Source of the DNA: Reticulitermes lucifugus
Taxonomy: Eukaryota; Arthropoda; Insecta; Blattodea; Rhinotermitidae
NCBI GenBank assembly: GCA_026260175.1
Contig: JAKCWW010001747.1
Coordinates: 3,274 to 41,369, forward strand
Length of the DNA stretch: 38,096 nucleotides
Direction: 5' to 3'
Part shown: positions 1 to 12,403 of the stretch, piece by piece
Position numbering within the stretch: the stretch's first letter is position 1
Layout of the letters: the number at the start of each line of letters is the position of its first letter
Position numbers and translations under genes: made by a program
Notes under the pieces: model-generated
Told to the model about the DNA's origin: nothing
What the model saw: only the letters and a program-made list of their open reading frames with translations
The model's database searches: none

Positions 1-110
1 AGAGACAGACATCCATGCCTCCGGCGGGATTCGAACCCACAATCCCAGTAAGCGAGCGGCCGTTAACCCACGCCTTAGACTGCGCGGCCACTGGGATCGG
101 CTTTGAGTTT
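1..110 (-). repeat. tRNA-derived SINE family A, truncated by window edge
   Basis: Read on the minus strand, this has a box-B-like GGTTCGAATCC (17-45 region), an upstream GCCGCGC/CTAAGG box-A-like region, then the element-specific CATGGATGTCTGT body that runs off the window start. The same body follows a tRNA-like head at 4311-4568. This makes it a SINE rather than a tRNA gene. Confidence 0.75.
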
Positions 111-837
111 CCTATACCTTGCTAAATTCGTAATTAGGGGAGATGCTAGCACTTCTTCTGGGTTGTGACACCTGTAGTCTTGCAGGTAAATGCATACGTA
201 TTAGTACTAAAATAAACGACATACGTACATAAAAATTAGCGATTGGTGTGTACTAGTATGTGACCCTGCGTAGCCTGGTATAAATGTGGCGACTTCTCGG
301 AGGATCCTGCTGCCTCCATCATCTATCCTGATTACCCTGGGGACCGGATATAAAGTGACAGTTTTTTTATCACTCTTTCAATCAACTTGTCATCCTACCG
401 TATCATATTCGACGCTGCATAATGTTGGTGGTTGATACTGACTCGAAGGAAAAGCGTTCTTGAAAACCTGATAGTCGTTCAGTTGGTCAAGCAATACACA
501 GTACCTTACCTGTTACTGAACACAGAAGTTCGCTACCGCATTCACAAAATGCGCAATTAGTTCCTAATCTGTGACAGATGAATCCAGTCCACATCTGCAC
601 ACCAAGTTTCTTTAAGATAAATTTTATTATTATCCTCCCATTTGCGCCTATGCCGTCAAATTAGTCTTTTTTCATGTTTTTTCGATTAAATTCTGTAGGC
701 TATGCATTTTTCACCTCCGCCATGCGCCCAACTTCTCTTCCCACTCTTATTTGATTTCCCTAGTAGTAATTGTTGAAAAGTGCAGTGTCTTAAAATAACA
801 AATTCATTCTTTCTTTCTTTCTTTCTTATTGTGACCT
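111..837. other. Upstream intron sequence with a palindromic-element fragment
   Basis: Part of the intron before exon a. Positions 259-350 resemble one arm of the palindromic element found elsewhere in the window (CTTCTCGGAGGATCCTGCTG then CCTCCATC). A short (TTTC)n run lies at about 806-827. I see no coding exon here. Confidence 0.5.
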
Positions 838-1024
838 CTGTTTGCCTACTCATTGTATGTGTAGAGGGTTATTGTTGCCCTTGATCACACTCGGACACAT
901 CACACTCGTTATAACTCCTCTGGATTAGTAGTGATCGGCCCGTCGCAGAGACCTCTACCTGACAACACACAACACTTAAAAGAGACAGACATCCATGCCC
1001 TCCGCCTGGTTTCGAACCGGTAAT
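838..1024 (-). repeat. tRNA-derived SINE family A, 5' truncated
   Basis: On the minus strand it shares the GCATGGATGTCTGT, GTGTTGTCAGGTAGAGGTCT and CTGCGACGGGC blocks, in the same order, with the copy at 4311-4568. A box-B-like GGTTCGAAACC lies at about 1009-1019; box A is lost. Confidence 0.7.
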
Positions 1025-1040
1025 TTCAGCAAAAGACACG

Positions 1041-1143
1041 GAAAAACAAAAAAACTAATCACCTTTATCACAGGGTTGCACAATAAGCATCAAGGCTGCT
1101 GTGCGTCCGTAGCTTCTGCTGCGGGGCCCTTCACAAAAAAAAA
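1041..1143 (+). repeat. Short dispersed repeat E, copy 1
   Basis: It shares ATCACAGGGTTGCACAATAA and CGTAGCTTCTGCTGCGGGGC with 11609-11727, and both end in an A-rich tract. Orientation is assigned from the A-rich end. It could be a retroposon tail; the source is not recognised. Confidence 0.6.
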
Positions 1144-1394
1144 GTGTTGTTTGATGATTAGTCTGGTGTCTTCTGGCCTCTAATGAGATCAGTACGGCTG
1201 TAGCATGAGCATGGCAGGCAAAGAGAAATTCTCCCGGAACTTTGTGGCTCTTTTTGTAGGAGGTACGATTGGCTCAGTGTAGCTCTGATGCTGTGTAAAT
1301 GAATGCACGCTAGATTACGGAACTGTTTTTTTTTGTGCATTTGGATGGGTGGAGTAAGAGACAAGAGACATTAATGAAGGCTGTTTCATTACAG

Positions 1395-1496
1395 GAAGGC
1401 AAGAAAAAGTTTGAAAAACAGACGGCCAAGTTTTGTCTGAGTCAAGAACGCTATCTGAATCTTTCGACCAAGAAACAGGATGCTGTTCTGAAGGAG
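1395..1496 (+). CDS. Graf: Graf exon a (BAR domain)
   Basis: The exon has 34 codons and is phase 0 at both ends. It begins [14 protein letters not shown] and ends KKQDAVLKE. The acceptor is tttcattacag and the donor gtgagt. The EGKKKF and RYLNLSTKK stretches match the mid-BAR helix of GRAF proteins. It joins directly in frame to exon b, 20 kb away, as expected from the continuous LNLS-KK...[10 protein letters not shown] block of the family, so no missing exon is needed between them. Confidence 0.93.
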
Positions 1497-4400
1497 GTGA
1501 GTACAGACAGGCATGTTCCATCGCCTGGGGACTGTATTATGAAATGTGGTACGTGCAGCTGACTGTTCTGAGAATCGAATGTTTGATCTTAACTATTGAC
1601 AGAACTGCGGAAGTGCTCACCGTGAGAGTTGATACCTGTACAAAAAGACTGTGTAATATTCTGGGCTTCAGATATCCTAGTATGTTGACTAGTTTATTAT
1701 GCAGGAATTAACTGTATGTGATCCCAGTGAATCCTGGATAACTCAGTCCATGTGAGAAGGCTACAGGCTTTACAACCGGAGAACGGAGTTACGATTCCCG
1801 GTAGGGCAATAGGTTTTTATTTTTTGTACAGCGTCGGCACCAACTCCGAGCACCGCCTGGCTTCTTATCAAATGGTTCCTCGGGGGTGTTTCTCTGGGCG
1901 TAAAGCGGCTGGGACGTGAAACGGATTGCTCACCTTTGTATGGGGCTTGGAGTTTATACTTCCATTCGCCCATGTGTCGTCTTAGCGTGGTGCTTAATTA
2001 AGTGCAAGTACCATTTTATTTTGAGCTTAGCAAGACCCCGGTAGAAATTGAAAGTATCCACCAACAGAAAATTTGCATTGGCAATTTAAAAATATATATC
2101 GTGTCTACCATCTGCTTGGTTGATGTATTTGTTAGCCTTATATCATTGTCTTGTCAATTGTGTATGGAACTGGAAAACTTATTATGGAATAATTATAAGG
2201 AACTTTTTTTGCTATCGTAGTTACCGTATCATGTGTCTTATTATTTTTATGCTATGACATGTTTTGTGTGTATTTGTACCCTGACATGTTTCGCATCTTA
2301 ATTGATATCCATGGATTATATGTAATCTATGTATCTGTGATTTTCTCAATGACTTCCAGTTCCCGTGGCTATGACGGGCATAATTAGTACCTTGTATGCA
2401 ATAGTATATCACGAAATGAAGGAACGTTATACCAGAATTGTCAGTTCAAATTAGCAGACTTGTACCACGTTGTCAATCCCTGGACCAAAATGTACATAAT
2501 ACCAGATAACCGGTTACAGTCTTATGAAATGTGACGCCGCCTAGTTTCCAGTATACTCGCCAAGCGTTTCGGAGTAACCTGCTGCATCCGCCGACAGGAT
2601 AGCTCAAGCTGAAGACAACAGGTTCCTCTGAAACGTTGGCCCTTTCCAGCTACACGGCATTACGTCCAAAAGACAAGACGCTTGCGATATGTGAGATGCT
2701 CACTGCGGTGCTGCTGAAGAATTGTTTTCTGGGATGTGATGCTTTGTCATTGGGCCAGTAATTCCCATTGTTTCGAGGGGTCGTAATGCGTTCACATGCA
2801 GGACCCTGCTTGACCCTGAAGGTGAAGGCATTACATTCGTTCAAAACGCCTGTAAGTACTGATACAGTCACAAAATGCCACATCTCAGAAGGCTTGACGG
2901 GTCGTAGTAACGGCTGTGAGAACCCCCAGATTTCTCCGGCCAGTTACGAGCTTTACAAATTTGAAGTACAGTAGTTTGGTATTGCCAGTACTTCCGCATC
3001 CACAAAGAACGCCTTTGTGTAGTTCGTTATTGGGTGCTAAGTGTCCGCAAGTCAGTCCGCTGCTGTTCAGTGTTAACAGTAGTACACATTCCCTGTTTCG
3101 TCGTATGTGATACCTGCATGACTGTCATGTCAAGACTTTGTCCGTTGTCCGAGGTGCATGTATGATAAAGGTACTGGCCGTACCATGGCTCAGGCGGTCA
3201 GCCGCCGTCCTGTCACCGCGGGTACCTGGGTTCGATCTCAAGCCAGTCAATGTGGGATTTGTGGTAGACAGAGTGTCATTGGGACAGATTTTTCTCCGAG
3301 TTCGTCGGTTTTTGCTTTGTCATGCGCCCCATATTCACTCATCTTTCACCGACGCTGTATAATCTTAGTAAATGATAGCGTCGTTGAAGAAACCATTTAA
3401 AAATTATTGATACTGAGGTGTGGATCAGCTGCACTTCAGACATGGACACTGTCCAGCTTAATTAGCCATTGCCGTAAAATTGTGGAGAATCAGTCTAATT
3501 TCTGGTGCAAGTCTGACGAGACGATGACATGCCTGAAGGCTTGACGCTGAAAACTCGTTCCAAAGACGTATCTCGAAAGCTGTGATTCCATTCAAACGAA
3601 AATGTAGTGGTCCATATTCAGTATACAGTGTTCAGTGTGCAGTGGTTAAATGTAATGTAAAGAACCGACATTGGCTAACCTTTAGATGCTAATCGGCAGA
3701 TTTAAAGTTGTCACGTCTGTGATAATGCATATCTGGGATGTGACACCGTATGGTTTTGTAAATACGCACAAGTGTTTCGGAGCTATCTACTGCTTCCATC
3801 TTCAGGGGCACGTTTATACCCTGAAACTGGACAGCACTCTTCTCCGAAGCGTCAGGATTTAACTGCCAAACGTCGTTACATCACAGACGACAGTAAAATT
3901 TATCCTTGTGCACTCCATGAAGGCGTGCAGGAGTGGAGATGTGGCTCTACTGATTTTTAACTAGGTGGAGGTGAGTGGTCAGCTTCAGACCCCTGCCGTT
4001 TTATGAAAAAGGAAAGCGCCCCCCGGTAGTCTTTTAATAGGTGGCTGTGTGGTCCGTAGAGCTGGTCTGCATGTTTTGAAGAAGAGAAAATCTCTTGCCC
4101 CTGCCGGGGATCGTCGGCCTCTCGTCCCTTAGGCCGCCCTGCGCCTTCCTGGTTTAGATACAGTAAATCCCCCCACAACGCGGAATTGTCCAATGCGGAT
4201 TAGATTATACGCGTTCTGCCAATGACACTGTATTAGCATAGGAAAAATACCACGTGTTTTGAAAAGCTAAAGTCGCTTTATCTTTTGCCTGTGCATTTGT
4301 GTAATCGTCGGTCCCAGTGCCCGCGCGGTCTAAGGCGTAGGCCTGCGGCCGCTCGCTTGCTGGGATTGCGGGTTCGAATCCAGCCGGGGGCATGGATGTC

Positions 4401-7400
4401 TGTTTCCTGTGAGTGTTGCGTGTTGTCAGGTAGAGGTCTCTGCGACGGGCTGGTCCCTCGTCCAGAGGAGTCCTACCGGCTGTATGTGTCTAACTGCCCG
4501 TAATCTAGATACCTGAACAATGAGGCGGTCTAGGCCCGAGTAAGGTTGTTGCGCCACAGGAAAAAAGATTGTGTAATCACTTTGCTGTATATCATTCAGC
4601 GTAGCTATGTCGCTGTGTTAATTTTCAGCCCACCTGTCATACCACGCGTCTTTAACCCCACTCTTCGTTTCACCAAATCGCCTGTCCATAAATAAATGCA
4701 ATTACAGTACGTATAGGATTCTGTTGTTTATTTACTTAGACTTTCGGCAGCCGTGTTCCCTTGCCACCATTAATCGCATTAAATACAGAATTCGCCCACC
4801 TAGGATGCACGAAACGTACTGCTGTCGTGGGGTTTACTGTGTAAGTCGTTATATACCGCCTGTGCGACACACATGTCGGAGAAGTTGCCGCATCAGCACG
4901 GCGCTAGACGTTGAATTTTACGCAAGTAATCCTGTGAACTCAAACATAACATTTATTCCAACAACCCACCACTTTCCTTGACTAATGCTTGTATAAGTTT
5001 GGAGCAGATAGTGTGTAATCTTTTTTGTGTAATCTAGCATCTAGACAAGTGTCTATTAAACTTATTTGTGCACGGAACCCAAAATGGGTCTGTGAAATGA
5101 TGTAGCAAAACAGAGCAAATGAAACTCATTTTTATACCGAAACATTACCATGTGCAACGCACAAGCATACATGTGATTTTTTCAGTTTACTGCCTTCATG
5201 TCTGTTTAGTGTCAAGTTGAGCGATCAAGAGCACTTTTCCCTCCCTGTTTCCTACCAGCACCCTGTTTAAACATCGTCGCTGGAAGTCTCTGACTGGTGC
5301 AGCACACAGCTGAGTAGAGAAAGGCATGCATCCGGGTAAATGGCCGAGTTGTTTATGAAGGCGAGCGGAGGAAATTGAGCTGTCATGGAAATTTTGTCGC
5401 GGAACACAGTGTGGGAAACGCCGACGTAGACACACATTCATTTCCACATATTGAGATGTCATCATGCAGCATTGAGATGATGGTTTGAAGAGACGCCGCA
5501 ATTGTGGCGCTAAGTTCAACGCGTGTAATTATGTATTCTATGAAACTTTACACAGTCTGACATCATTCTTCCGTGTATTTACTTTATGCGATATGGGAAC
5601 GCCCTTTTTTTTAAGTGATAAGTTCGGAACGTTTGTTTTGAGTCATCTTTGTGGTTTCTTTAGTATGCACGTGATAAACAGTTCTGGTACTCAGCAAAGT
5701 CTGCGCTGGCGACAAGAACTAGAAGGTTGACTTAATTATGTAAGAACACTTGGCGAGTCGGTTGGAATGTTACTTTGTTGATCCGTAGCTCAGTGTGTTT
5801 GTGCGTAGCTGAGTGGTATCTGTGTACCAAATGCTGCAGTGCATTTTGTCACACGCTGTATTTATGCGTTTCGTATGATTCGTGTAATATATGCCGTTTG
5901 TTCGTCTGTAAGTGACTGAACAGTTGGTCTTTATAATGGAAACGATGTTCGTTCTCTGTGAGGTACGAACTGTATTTGTGTCTACGTAATTTAGATGTAA
6001 ATCTTTGTTTCTTTCTCGGAGGTTGTTTTAAGAGGAGTAAGTAGTAACTTCAGTTTAAGAAGAGCCGTTCGTAAGAATACATACACCGTATCAAATACCG
6101 AGGCTTATCGTGACAATTTACACATAATCAGAAAGGCTGTGCCATAAAAGTTATTATTTGAGTGTCTGTAAAGAAATGGCCTTGCTGATACGAGCAGTTT
6201 GTTACACTCCGTGTAATATTGCTTCATATGAAACCAGTCGTGAAGTGCAGTGCTTCTTGCTTCATTGCAATGAAGGGAATGAAGCAATGCACATCCCTGT
6301 TTGCCTGAGATGTATCTTTGTATATAATCCACATCTTCAGGAATAATTAATATATAACGAACGTAACTAAACGTAGCAATCTGATTAATGGTGAGAAATA
6401 CATCACTGCTAATATAGACTTCACTGTTGGCGTCTACTAGGGCAGCTCATTTTTATTGGTATAAATCTGGCTGAATTCATTAATATCTATATTAGTATTT
6501 GCCCATAATCTCCGCCTTCGTTATCCAGGTGTCGTCTCAACGAATGTTTGGCGCGTGGTATGTGCTGCTTGTTTACGCGTGCAAGTTTAGGATCATCATG
6601 TCTGTCCCTTCATAAACGTATTAATTTATTTTATCATCAGCAGCGGTAAAACAGTATCAGCCATTTTCTGGCTTGTTCAGTCTTCATGGGTAGGTCTGTT
6701 CATTCTTACCTCGGTCGACTCACGTTTCTTCTGCCGGTTAAAAGAAACTTAGGTCATCCAAGGAAAAAAAGATGTTTCAGGTATTTTATCAGTACTAGGA
6801 AATTAAATTTTGGGTTATAAGACTACGTCTTTGTTACTGCGTAGGTTAAATGGCGTCGAGTGGTAAGTAAATTGAGATTGATGGGGCAGAAGGAAGTTGT
6901 CAGGGCGTATTTTAATATACTGTCCGAGGATTTGCCTAAAGTGACTGTAACAATAAGTACGATAAGCCTGTTAGGATCTGAAGTGGTTTGTCATATGACC
7001 AGTAGTGTTGGAAAGTATTTTCTTCTTCACGTCCGGAGCGTGCGTGGGGCTTTCCACGCAAAGAAGTCCCATGGATTTACCTCGTGCATATGTCACTGTG
7101 CCCATCTGCAGCGCATTTTCGTATATTCCGCTCCGGTCTAGCCATTCTGTTTACAGGAATGTAGCTAGTGATTGTCACAACCACATGATAGCAATGTGCC
7201 GATAACGTTTGCTATGTTGAAGCCACGGGAAGGAGTCCAAAAATGGTGGGGACGACAGCACTGGAAGCGTTCTTCTTTTTTGCGTACTGCTACTGCGTTC
7301 TCCGCCAACTACCCCAACCTCTGTCAGATCAACTCAAATTACTTGTCGCTAGCGAATGTTACCAAGTCGTCATCACTGTCAACATTCGTTTGAACAGGAT

Positions 7401-10400
7401 GACTGAATGACTGAAGAGGTTTATGGAGAAGTGCGTTGAAGGGGGAAGGGTAACACCTCGAAGGAGGTGTAGACGGATCGGTTCAGGGGGACTCTCTTCC
7501 GTGGCCTCGGTATAGCGGCATGTGATTTGAGCTGGTTGACATAGGCCAGATGAGACTGGAAGGAAATATACATAACAGTATACCTAAATGAGGAAGCCTG
7601 GAGCACCGCCATACTCATCATTATGAGATTTTTGTCGTTGTCTCAGTTTACCCATTTGGAACCGGGAGGTCGATAATGCAGGCATTACCTCTTAATCGAT
7701 TATACGACGTTGTGATTTCGTACTTTGGTACAAGGAGATCTTTTTCTAATAGGAATGTGTAGGAGTTTTGTCGGCAGACACATTACGTGTGAATGCCCCG
7801 GACAGTTCTGAAATAATCTGTTATGTCACTGCTTCGTTGCTTTGCTTGACACTATGGAACGGCCCGGTTCTAATGACTACTTTGCTTAGTGACACCTGCT
7901 TTGAAGTGACATCACACGGTACTGTATGCACAGTGACCCCGCATGTACACTACATGTTAATACATATTTAGATACAGAATTCGGTAGTAGTGGATTATTC
8001 CCCCTTGCCGCACTTTCATACTGAAACCGACATTGATAAAGAATTCTGACGTGCGGTGACAAAGGAATGAATTGAACTTTGCAGCACTGGGGACGGATGT
8101 AAAGGGACCTCGTGTCTAGTACAGCCGTCTCCATATACTGATTAGCACGTAGCATCAGTGACGTGGAAACGTCTTTTGTATGTCCGTACAGTCGAGTTTC
8201 CTTGTACGTGGGACTTCCTTTCCTGGAAATAGCCGCTAAGCCTATATAGGAAACGCGTGAAACGGGAATACCCTGTAATAGGTTTACGCAAATTTTAAAA
8301 ACTAGCCACAGTATTGTTACAACTATTTTAATACATTCGTATTAAAGAAAAAGAGCACAGACAAGTTACTTATTCGTTGTATTAAAATGTTCTATTCAAA
8401 AAAGTTAACACCCACCACGGATATACGGAAAGGCGTATGACGAAAGCGTGTGTAAGAAGGGTCTGCTGTATTCCGGGTCGTTTTGTCCCGTATTTCGGAT
8501 GCCAAAACTGCAGTCAGTTCAGACAGCGAGATGATTGCAGTCCAAAAATTAACACGTTATGTACTTCAGCTGGTCTTCTATGGCACAGCTGTCCGATATC
8601 GGACCTTGACCACCTGTACTTCAGGTTTCGAGACATGTGGTGTTTTACGGAGAGACATAACCCGCTTGCCCAACCCCCAATTTGGAGGACCGGGTCTTCG
8701 TATTTGTGACCCTCGGAGACAGAGTGGCCCAGGTATACCCCCAGGATTTGGGTAGCTCGGGACTTCGGGAGCGCCACTTCCCGTACTCTTGATAATTGTG
8801 AGAGCCAGAGGCGTTATGTTCTTTATGTCCACGCCTAGGTTTGTCAGATGGTCTCTTTCGTTCAGGTTTTGCAGCCAAAATTGGGTATGCGTTTCGAACG
8901 TCTGCCACTAGTGTTGCATGTCGCATCCATTTCATGTTCCGTGATTTGATAACCATTTACAATTTCTGGTGAAGAATAGAAATGAATGTTTCTCCTCAGC
9001 ATCGGGGTCTTCAGTTTTGAACATAAAGGTGGCGGGCAGTTCTAGACGTATCTGTCAAAGTTTATTAAAATGGACCGTGGGATCAGGCTCCAATTTGGCT
9101 GACGGCGTGTGTTTCTGTTGGCCAGATGAACTCGTCGGCAACACAGCTGATTTACGTGAGAGGTTTGAGGCTCACGCGCCGATGAAGGTCAAGATTACGG
9201 TCTTGTAGGATGTGACGTCATGTGATTTTGTAATACACTTTTACTGTGTACTCCAGTTTTATCAGACAATACGACCACCAAGGTACACATTCATGGACCA
9301 CAGAACACTTCTTTGTTTTAATCTTTCGTACTACGTGTGTCGGCCTCCAGGGCCATCTTAAGGGTACCTATTAATAGTACAAGAAGTTCCTAAAACTTAC
9401 ATATTTTGATTGCTATAAAATAAAGCTTTTAACCACATTAGGACTTACTTTCTTTTACTTATTCCTCTTATCGTAATCGAAATGTGTATTACTCTTTGAG
9501 ACCTTCTTGTAATATTAAATTATATTCTGACGTGGCCCAGAAGGCCGAAAACTGTGGGAGAGATTAAATAAAAAGTGTTGTATGATCCATGAATGTGTAA
9601 CCTGTTGGTTGTATTATTTGATTTTTAAGTATTTTGGAAGCTGGTACAATTTCCATCGTCAGGGTAGAAGTATATCTTCCATCTTCAGGGTCGAAGCTAC
9701 CCTGAAGGTTGATGTAACAGGTTTCTGAGAAACGTTGCTACCATCTACCAAACTACACGGCGTCACATTCCAGAAAATTAATCTTGACAGCTGACTTTGC
9801 TTACATTAGAAAGCTACTTGGTTCGAGTTTGGACAGCGGACGTGTATTATAGTGTTTTTCATGATATGCCTTAAGTATCTCCACGAAGCTGCAGGAACAG
9901 TGTCGAGAAATATTTTATATCCGCCTCCTGCGATATCAACCCCCTACTTGTACTGTAGTGATCATCACATTCCACTCAAAATTACTTCTGCACAGGGTCC
10001 ACAAAATTAAAAAAAAACCCTAGGGGCCACCTCAAAATTTTAGGCGCAAAAAGGATGACATGAAGCACGTTTCGTACTGAGGACACACAAATATTAGGCG
10101 CCACCGTGCATTCATTCGCCCGGGGTTTGTTCATCCCTGCTTCTACATTTGTCGCAACTTTAGATGGTAATGTAGCAAACAGGTGCTAGGATGTTCTACA
10201 TTAATTTCAACTTCCAGAAGTCTGAAATTTCACGCATATAATACTTCAAAACGCACTTCTTGCCTCATAGAGAGCACAGTGTTCTCTGGGAAGTGTGGGA
10301 GCTGTTTTTATTGAGAACTCCACAAAACCCATGTGTAAAGTGGAATACAGGTTTCCTCTTTCTCTTCTCCAAAGCGTCCAAACCGGCTCTCGAGGTCTAT

Positions 10401-12365
10401 TAAGCCTCGGGAGGTGGGGGGTTGACGCGGCCGTGGCGTGAAGCTGACCACTGACCTTCATATAGTGATGAGTGGAGCTATACTTCCTGATCCCCATGTG
10501 CCTTAATGGCGTTGTGCTTAGTTAAGCACGGGGACAACTTTAAATTATAAAATTCATTATTTTTCACGTTGATTGTACGAATGGTATACGGATTTCGAAC
10601 GTCAAAGTTAGCAGCCGAAACTAAAATTGCAGAAATACTGTACATCACTCCCCTCAACCCCGCTCACTCCTCACAGACCAACAACCCGGCAAGTTGCAAC
10701 TATACCACTATTTATCTATGACGTTGCGCGCTGGGGTAGGACAGTCGGTGCAGCGACTGGACGTTCCGGGTTTCGAATCCCGGCAGGGGCAAGAGAATTT
10801 TTATCTTCTTCTTCGAAAGCGTCCAGACCGGTTGTGGGGCCCACTCTGCCTCCTATTCGATGGGTACCGGAGTTCTTTCCCAGGAGTAAAGCGGCAGGGT
10901 CGTGAAGTTAACCACTCGCGTTCATCTAGTGCTGAGGTTAAGAATGAGCGGAGCCACACCTCCATTTCCCTATATGTCGTTGTGGCTTGGTGCTTAATTA
11001 AGGTACCATGGAATTGTAAACACTCATAAAATAATGTAGGGAATCGAACTCACCTTCCGGCTCACGAGTTTTGCCTTACAGTGACAATAATTCATTCATC
11101 TGCCAATAATCACTGCCAGGGACAGAAAAGGTCAGAAGTCAAAGAGCAGTTCTATATAAAGTACCGCCCCCCCCAACCCAGTATATTCCATTCTAGTACC
11201 AAGAGGTTAAAGGTGAATTTCAAGTCGTTCTGCTTCCATTGTACGAATGTTCGTGTATACAGCACGTCTTCAAGCGTTGAGAACGCAGGCTTGGTAGACA
11301 GTTTACCGTACGCAACACTATGCAAAATATCGTTAGGAACTACTTACTAGTGCTTCTCTCTGCGTGTAAGAGGATTGTGTTTTTCCAGATGCGTTTAGGG
11401 GAAAAACTTGCGAAAGGCTTCAGTATGATTATTGCATGTCCGTCTCTACGAAAGTAAAAGTAACCTAGCCTAAGCGGAGGCCCGTGTTCGAACCCGGGTC
11501 AGTCCATGTGGGATTTGTGGTGGACAAATAGGCATTGGGACAGGTTTTTCCCCGAGGACTGCGGTTTTCTCCTGTCAGTTTCATTCCACCGGTGTTCCAT
11601 TACTTGAAAAAATGAAAAAAACTAATAATCTTCCTCTTCATCTTCATCACAGGGTTGCACAATAAGCCTTAAGACTGCGGTGCGTCCGTAGCTTCTGCTG
11701 CGGGGCCCTTCACCACAAAAAAAAACTAGCCTGAACTACGGGACTGATGTGGACAAAACTCGGTACTACAAACCACCACCAAGTTTTGTTTAGTAGCTTC
11801 TTTCCTTTGTATTTGCTCGATGCATTCCGCCGTGTTTTTTATTCAGTTGAAGAAATCTGTAATGCAATTTTCACAGCTGTTATTTTAATAAGTAAGTTTT
11901 TAAGCTGTCCTTATTAAACTGTTGCGAACTGCGACGACATGTTTATACTTTCGTCAAAATTCTGTAGAATTTTTGACGAAAGTATACGTTGATTGGCAGA
12001 CGAGGTTACCAGATAGATGTGTTATTGCAAATGTGTTACATTCAGTGGGTTTGGAACTAAAATAATACCGGGCATTGACATGATGATGGCTAATTTTAGC
12101 CGAAATATGTAATCACAACTCATATCAGTTGATAAAAATAGCTTGATATTGTACTTATTAATATAACAGCTGTGGAACTGGATTTTAGATTTATTCATTT
12201 GTTGTTTATTTTCACACCAACTTATGCACCTTAGCTTATAATATTAATAATTATAATATTATTATTCATTTGTATCTTTTGATGATTTTTTTGGCGGATT
12301 TTGATGAAAGTAGATGCACGACACTTCTATTGTATGAATGCTGGAGAAAAGAAGTTCCACGGAAC

Positions 12366-12403
<38 letters not shown>

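Noticed and set aside
4311..4385. Possible tRNA gene
   Set aside because: The tRNA-like head runs directly into the SINE body shared with other copies, and the cloverleaf is not intact. The same applies to 1-110, 10726-10800 and 12430-12495.
5196..5519. Minus-strand 107-codon open frame
   Set aside because: No recognisable motif, no supporting neighbours, and of a length expected by chance in moderately GC-rich intron sequence.
8645..8812. Continuation of the LINE L1 frame as a host protein
   Set aside because: It is attached to a decayed LINE tail and reads like another repeat (Pro/Gly-rich), with no splice-site support.
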